Assembly: GCA_001600615.1 (NCBI GenBank)
Contig: BCKK01000003.1
Coordinates: 1,660,181 to 1,724,180 of the forward strand
From: Dioszegia crocea
Taxonomy: Eukaryota > Basidiomycota > Tremellomycetes > Tremellales > Bulleribasidiaceae
Length of the DNA: 64,000 nt
Reading direction: 5' to 3'
This document shows, piece after piece, positions 58,301-64,000 of the stretch (position 1 is the first letter of the stretch; each line of letters begins with the position of its first letter). The translations under genes were made by a program, and so were the position numbers. Below the pieces are notes generated by a model. The model was given only the letters and a program-made list of their open reading frames with translations, had not been told where the DNA came from and made no database searches.

Positions 58301-60196
58301 TCCTCCACCCCGACCTAAACCCCGGACACTCGTCTCGGCCTTTTCATCCCCGACAATCATACCCGCCGCTCTGCCCGCTACTGGTCCTAGCCGCCAACCA
58401 TTCCCTGGACCTGGTACCACCGCGCAAGGGCCACAAGCCGTGCAGGAGTATCATAATCGGCAATCCCAGCTACAGCAGCAGTGGCAATCCCAACAGGTAC
58501 CCGCTGTTGATCAGCCGATGATGCCCCTGCCCACGGTCGGTCGGGCGGTTGATGAAGAGGTCGAAGTGATTTCGGAATATAGCTGGAGGAACTTCTTCAG
58601 TACTATCAACTTTGTCAAGATTTTGCAAAAGATGACGAAGCATCGAAGTCATCGGACGTATATGCTACATCAGTATAAGAGCTCTGTAAGTTATGGTCTG
58701 CTTGGTATTAGCGCGTAAAGACGATTGGGTTAAAGCGTGGGAAACTGAAGGCGCCGATGTGGGGATTCAAGCTGATACTTGTAGCAAATCCTAAAGCGAA
58801 TGTTGAGAGTGAATCAGCCTATGCTGCAACTCCAAGTATTGAAATTGATCAAGTCGCAAATGCCCTGGTGTGGACGTAAATGGCGTGCCGGTAAGTCAAT
58901 TGGGAATAATATGGAAGTCGGTTGGTGAGATGAGGACGTCGAGCTGAAATCAAGAAGGAAATATGAAGGTGATTACGGCCATTTACCTCAATTGTCGGCC
59001 GGAATTGAGGGATGAATGGTTAGCGGGTCAAGACCAAGAGACTGAGCTTGAAGATGCCTTGGTATGTCGTCCCCCTGACCCAGGGCTAATGGGTCCAGCC
59101 ACAAGAAACAGCCCTCCGAATCCTTATCCAATTCTACAACAAGAAACACTACCCTTCTATCCCATCTCCGCAACACGCCCACCCGTCTCCTGCAGAAATG
59201 GGCCACAGGCGTACAGATTCCACATCGGCCGTAACGCTCGACGACCCCTCTCTTCCCCCTTCACACCAAGGTCACGCGCCACACATCCATGGTCACACAC
59301 GGACGTTATCACACGGCAGCAGCGAGAATGACATCTTCCCTCCTCGTCGTACCGACTCGGCAAGCAGCCTACCGTACAATCCGGACGGGATGATAGAGTT
59401 CTGGCTACACGAGTATGAGGATGTCCTCGGGGAGGTATTCGGAGATGGAGAGGGAATAGGGGATTGGGAAGATGATCTGGGTTTCCCTCCGAATTCACCC
59501 AGGAGACCATCGTACGGTTCCGGATTCACGAGTGGGGGTGATGATCGTTCCGGCCCAAACGAAGGTCAGGGCCAACCACCCAGATCTCCAACTTCGCCAA
59601 GGGGTAATGGAGAGTTTGATTTCGGTGAAGAAGTACCCATGCCTAAGGCTGCAGAGAGGGATGATCGGGCTTGGAATGCGCTTGGGGAGATTATGGGCGG
59701 AGGGACTGGGAGTGGGAATGCGGGACGAGAGGACGATACGATCTCGGATACGGAAAGTGTGGTGACTGTTGGAGAATTGGGTGATGAGGCACATATGGAC
59801 GGCAGAAAGGTAGAGGATGATGCGGCAAGGCGACAGAGACGTAGGAGCGAGAATGAGAGTTCTTGGGCGGTGAGTTTTGTTTCTGCTTCTCCTTGATGCT
59901 CGATTGAATCTTTGCGATTGAGGCTGACTTGGATTTAGGAAATGGCTGAACAGACATTGGCAATGATGCCTCGTTCGCCTGCTGAGCGACGCCGATCTTC
60001 ATCCTCCGGCTCCCATTCTTCTCCGCTCCGACCCCTCCTGCCTCCTTCTGGCCGGATCGAGGATATAAATGTCTTTGACGATGATGATGAGGAAGAGGAT
60101 ATGAGGGGGCCCATGCCGCTTGGTGGAGCTGGAGAAGATGCGAGGGAAAGGGGGAGCATGCCGGTTGATGAGGTTGAGTTGGTGTATGGCGAGTGA
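55370..60196 (+). CDS. FAR11: STRIPAK complex subunit Far11/STRIP1-like
   Basis: Large multi-exon gene for a scaffold of the striatin-interacting phosphatase and kinase complex, which controls signalling, cell fusion and TORC2/pheromone responses in fungi. The Pro/Gly-rich N-terminus (MTESKPVEGTAPIAVDG) is followed by the N1221-type domain (FDYKYDDTDTIINELDEFYP, WTEASASKRKAYMEVQLEHL, RDAAKRYNAA, LAMLYFVIEVCRTDD). After a disordered stretch comes the DUF3402-like C-terminal domain: YIFPYSRS, LYQLWEAREDCLREERGLGV, KSTLPIMQSCVIVLLKLLLA, HYFAQLLFDSNCLLLVLKMF, YSWRNFFSTINFVKILQKMT, CGRKWRAGNMKVITAIYLNC. The tail is disordered with acidic runs and ends VDEVELVYGE. At 57700 two open frames compete; the one reading KSTLPIMQ is the family frame. 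The intron near 56880-56940 holds a 14-bp duplication. Confidence 0.92.
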
Positions 60197-60447
60197 TTGG
60201 TAGCTGCGGGTGATATGAGGTCTCGTCATGCGAATGTCAATCATGACATCTCGAATCCAGTCTTAGAGGAAGGGGTAGACAGGATGTAGAATCTAGATAC
60301 ACATCATGGAGAGGATTGAAGTGTGCAACCGGCCTACAAAGAACCATAGCGAGATATGCGATTATTGTGCATGTTTGATGAGTGGATACGACATTCTACA
60401 TGATCCCAAGAGCAAAGAGATAGACGCTGTGAGTCCAAACGATTCCT

Positions 60448-62575
60448 CTATATCGTGGGTAGTGGGAACAACGACTCTTTCCTCGTCCCTTCTTTCAACC
60501 CCCGCTTGATCAGCTCCACATCCACCTCTCCCCCGTCTTCCAAATTCCACACAGCATCGTCCCATCCTCTCTGCGCTTCTCCTATTCCCAGGCGATCCAG
60601 CAATTCCGCCGCTTTGGTAGGCATAACAGGCTGCAAGCAAATTGCAGCGAGACGAAGGGCATGATAGGCATATACGATAGATTGGGTGGAAGATAGTGTG
60701 GAGGCAGCCCAGGGTTGAAGAGTGGTCACTAGTCGATTTGCCTGTTCTCATTAGCGGCGGCCGCAGTATAGCCGAACGCGGATCGGACAGCTCAGATGAG
60801 AGGAAATTCTCTCGCCAAAGAAGACTCGCCGTAGCTATCAAGTCCATAACACTCTCGCAAGCCTGACTTATCTCAACCTCTTCCATCCTCTTCTCATACA
60901 ATTCTCTAAGTGAACCCAACTGGGCGTCCAATTCGGCGTTTCGGTCAGCTGGTGACCACGGTTGCATTTTTGCCAAGAGACGAGGGGACGATATGCGCGA
61001 CAGGAGATTGCCGATTTGATCCGCGAGTTGACGATATGATACGGCTAATTCGTCCGAGGAGTAATCTGCTCATGTCAGCGTGATGGTCCTGAGACAAGTT
61101 GAGACTTCAAACACACCCGCATCGACTGGTAATCCACCCCCGATCTTCATGAGGTACCACCTCACCCCATCTACTCCCCATTTATCCATTGATGTGAGAG
61201 GATCTACGACGTTGCCCTTTGATTTAGACATTTTAGATTTGGACATGGTCCAGTGGGCGTGAGCGAGGATGTGGCGGGGTGGAGGGAGAGAGGCGGACAT
61301 GAGGAGAGCAGGCCAGTGGATGGCATGGAATCTGAATTGTCAACACGCGAATCTGTACATTGAAAGGCAACAAAGGGGTAGAGCTTTACATACCGGATGA
61401 TATCCTTGCCAACGACATGGACGTCCGCTGGCCATCCCTTGATCTCGCCGGGGTAGCCTAAGACCGTGATGTAGTTGATGAGAGCATCGACCCAGACATA
61501 GATGGTCTGATCTGGATCTGAAGGAACGGGAACACCCCACTTCACCCTGGATGCCGGCCTGGAGATGGAGAGATCTTCCAATGTAGGCAATTGACGGAGG
61601 ATGTCATTCTGGTAAGCCTCGGGCTGGACGGCTAAGACCATCAGTGCCGTCCATGAATCTTGACAGCGTTTCGCCTGACAATCTCAAGGATCAGACCTAC
61701 CCCCGTGCCTCCCAGCCCATTCAGACAATCTCTCCTTGAAGGCGCCCAGGCGGAACTTCCAATTCTCCTCTTCTTCCCAAAAGACCTCGTTGCCCGTTTC
61801 AATCGCGTAAACTTTCCCATCTTCCGCTTCTTTCACTTGAGTGGGCGAGTAGAAGCATTCGTCCGATATGGAGTACCACCCGGAGTGAGTACCCTTGTAG
61901 ATATCGCCAGCTGCTACCAGTCGGGCCCAGAAATGGTCCACGGCACGGTGGTGTTCGGGTGACGAGGTGCGAATGAAAGTAGTATGGGAGATGTTGGATT
62001 TGGCTGCGAGGTCCTATATCTTCAGCTCAGTCTTATTTAAATTTGAAATGAGAGACGTACTCGGAATCTCTGGCTGACTTGGTCGCAAAACGTCTGCTCG
62101 TCTACCCCTCCCTTCTTTGCTGCTTGTTGGATCTTCAGACCATGTTCGTCTGTGCCTGTGCTGAATATGACAGGTCGTTCGGGGTATCGTAATCTTGAGT
62201 ACCGAGCTATCACATCGCTGAGCACGAGTGTGTGCAGATGTCCCACATGCGGTGCTGCAAGAGGATCAGCGGATGTGAGGTGCCCAAATACGGGCCCCTG
62301 TGAGCCGAGGTGGACGTACACGCATTGACATAGAAGATCGGTGTGGTGATATAGAACGGCTTGATCTGTCTCCCATCTTCCGTTTTGGTCAAGCTAAAAA
62401 GCGTATTCCTGGCTTTGACAGGAGTGTCAGAAGAGGTCGCAACGGAAGTGGAGGACGATTGATAGCGAAATGTCCCTGTCGGTCTCGGCGGGAATGCACA
62501 AGAGACACCTAAGCTCCCTGACCAGATTTTTGGTTTGGGGATACACCAAGCCGTCGCCGAGGCGGATAGCCGCAT
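60448..62575 (-). CDS. MSM1: Methionyl-tRNA synthetase, mitochondrial
   Basis: Charges mitochondrial tRNA-Met. The N-terminus MRLSASATAWCIPKPKIWSG is basic, Ser-rich and lacks acidic residues, as in a mitochondrial targeting peptide. The catalytic core has PFYITTPIFYVNA, APHVGHLHT (HIGH-type motif), IFSTGTDEHGLKIQQAA, YVWVDALINYITVLGYP, VVGKDIIRFHAIHWPALL and KMSKSKGNVVDP (KMSKS loop). The anticodon-binding domain includes YRQLADQIGNLLSRI and ALRLAAICLQPVMPTKAAEL. It ends SLFPLPTI. Multi-exon. In-frame ATGs upstream (62635 and 62749) would add a non-mitochondrial-looking stretch; 62575 is preferred because of the presequence. It diverges from SPE2 with about 255 bp between starts. No Zn-knuckle is seen, consistent with the mitochondrial type. 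Confidence 0.93.
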
Positions 62576-62830
62576 TAGCGCGTGCTGATTGTCGATGTCT
62601 GTATGCGCTAGAGATGCAAGAGTGAAGCAGGTCATGTCTCCCAGCCAAAAGTCGAGCACCTCCACCAGGTCGTTGTTTACGTAATTCGTGCCTGATCCAA
62701 AAAGTCGCCCAGTGAAATTTCCTTCTGAACAGCAACCATCAACAATCATCTATAGGATAATAGGTCATACGCTCACCTGTTCCCCGTATCTATTGCCTAT
62801 CAGGAGCTCTAAGGACGCAGCTACTCGACC

Positions 62831-64000
62831 ATGTCATCAGAAGTCGTCCTTCCCCACTCGGCCGCCTCACCATCACTTGATCCGACCACATCACCAGGTC
62901 CTTTCGAAGGACCTGAGAAGCTGTTGGAGGTATGGTTCGCCCCATCCGCCGACGCCCTTTCTACCAATGCCACAGCTTCTTCTAGTTCTGGAACTCGACA
63001 GCAGCGTGAAGGTGGGAAAGACTGGAGAGGGCTAAGGCAGGTGCCTCGGGCGGTATGGGAGGAGATGTTGGATATCGTCAAGTGTAAAGTGCTGAGCGTT
63101 GTGGAGGGGGAAGAGATTGACGCGTATCTGCTCAGGTAAGCTCACGTCTGCTGTACGACTCGAAGTTCGGCGCAAGAAGCTGACTGTAATTAGCGAGTCG
63201 TCACTCTTTGTTGCTCCTCATTTGATCATCCTGAAAACGTGCGGTACGACCCTCAACCTGCTGGGTCTGCATAGAATCATTGAGATCGCTAGGGAGTATT
63301 GCGGCTTTACCAACATATGGCGGTAAGCTGTCACTTCTATTCAACCTCCAGGTGCTGCATGCTGTGAAAGGCTATCTGACGCTGTAGGTGTTTCTACTCT
63401 CGAAAGAGCTTCTTTTTCCCCGAGCGTCAAAGCGGCCCACACAAGGATTGGCGTGATGAGGTGAACTTCCTGGATGGTATATTCGGTATGTCAGGTTTCC
63501 TTCAGCTGGCTGTCCATGGTTAAGCGCTACAGATCATACTTCGCAGAGCTGATACTCCCAGGCGCAGCTGGAACAGCCTACATCGTCGGCCCCATGAACA
63601 GGGACCATTGGTTATTATACCTTACATCACCCAACACCCAGCCCCTCCTCCCTTCTCCCTCAGCCACCCCCTCACTCCCAGCGCCCTCTCGACCTACGCC
63701 TCCCCTCCCCTCCCCATCCTCGGCCCTATCCACCGCCCGAATAGTATACGAAGACACGACCCTCGAGATCCTCATGTCACACCTCCGTCCTCAAGGGCGC
63801 GAACCCTTCTTCCCCCCTGCTTCAACCTCGGACGTGCCTGTCGGCGGCCACGAGCTCGGCCGTCGGATATCGTCAAACCTTGGCATCGACACCCTGTTCC
63901 CAGCGGACGAAACTACACTCGATTCATTCGGGTTTGATCCATGCGGATACTCGGCAAATGCCGTTGTAGGCTCCGGTCTACCCGGTACAGGCTCAGGAGA
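62831..64000 (+). CDS. SPE2: S-adenosylmethionine decarboxylase proenzyme (5' part, cut by window end)
   Basis: Makes decarboxylated SAM for spermidine synthesis in the cytosol; a pyruvoyl enzyme that cleaves itself. The N-terminus has [15 protein letters not shown]. Exon 2 carries [20 protein letters not shown]: the ESS processing site and the catalytic cysteine region are both present. Then [32 protein letters not shown] and a segment [20 protein letters not shown]. Several short introns separate these blocks. A Pro/Ser-rich insert follows ([13 protein letters not shown]). The coding region runs off the window at 64000 and its stop is not seen. Start at 62831 is the first ATG in frame. All processing and catalytic residues visible are intact. 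Confidence 0.93.

Noticed and set aside
62576..62749. Upstream in-frame ATGs of the mitochondrial MetRS gene
   Set aside because: They add acidic sequence not typical of a targeting peptide; the ATG at 62575 gives a good presequence.

Overview
This 64 kb window is nuclear DNA of a basidiomycete yeast, most likely a tremellomycete (Cryptococcus and relatives). The support is many short introns of about 45-60 nt with a GCTGAC/GCTGAT branch motif before the AG, intron-dense housekeeping genes, and protein sequences that read like that group. No prokaryotic or organellar features were seen. Gene models were assembled by eye from splice signals and family knowledge, so exon borders are good to a few bases only where stated.

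Layout. 0-9 kb: ERG11 sterol 14-demethylase (minus), a Ser/Pro-rich unknown protein, and a C2H2 zinc-finger protein. 9-18 kb: a short-chain dehydrogenase, an Alba-type RNA-binding protein, NAD-dependent glycerol-3-phosphate dehydrogenase (GPD1), and a SulP-STAS-cNMP transporter like yeast Vsb1. 18-26 kb: a 294-bp non-autonomous transposon (MITE) with 47-bp terminal inverted repeats, an EF-hand NADPH oxidase/ferric reductase, and a second zinc-finger protein (Crz1-like). 26-38 kb: a GH16 cell-wall glycosidase with a C-terminal membrane anchor, proteasome subunit RPN3 with a PACE-like promoter box, a tandem pair of related unknown proteins, protein disulfide isomerase, an acidic nuclear-type protein, and a multi-pass membrane protein. 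38-41.5 kb: chaperonin subunit CCT5. 41.6-48.9 kb: four head-to-tail F-box-like paralogs. 49-64 kb: an NUDCD1-like protein, an AhpC/TSA-like protein, LSM5, the STRIPAK subunit FAR11, mitochondrial methionyl-tRNA synthetase, and the 5' part of S-adenosylmethionine decarboxylase (cut by the window end).

Most genes are conserved housekeeping genes. The accessory or less ordinary parts are the F-box-like tandem array (one copy has a broken 5' reading frame and two copies share a promoter block), the duplicated unknown family at 32-34 kb with conserved flanks, the MITE, an 81-bp hairpin near 49.2 kb, the redox-site micro-exons in the PDI gene, and an intron in CCT5 that appears to end in TG instead of AG. 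Divergent pairs sharing short promoters are Alba/GPD1, PDI/acidic protein, membrane protein/CCT5, LSM5/FAR11 and MetRS/SPE2.
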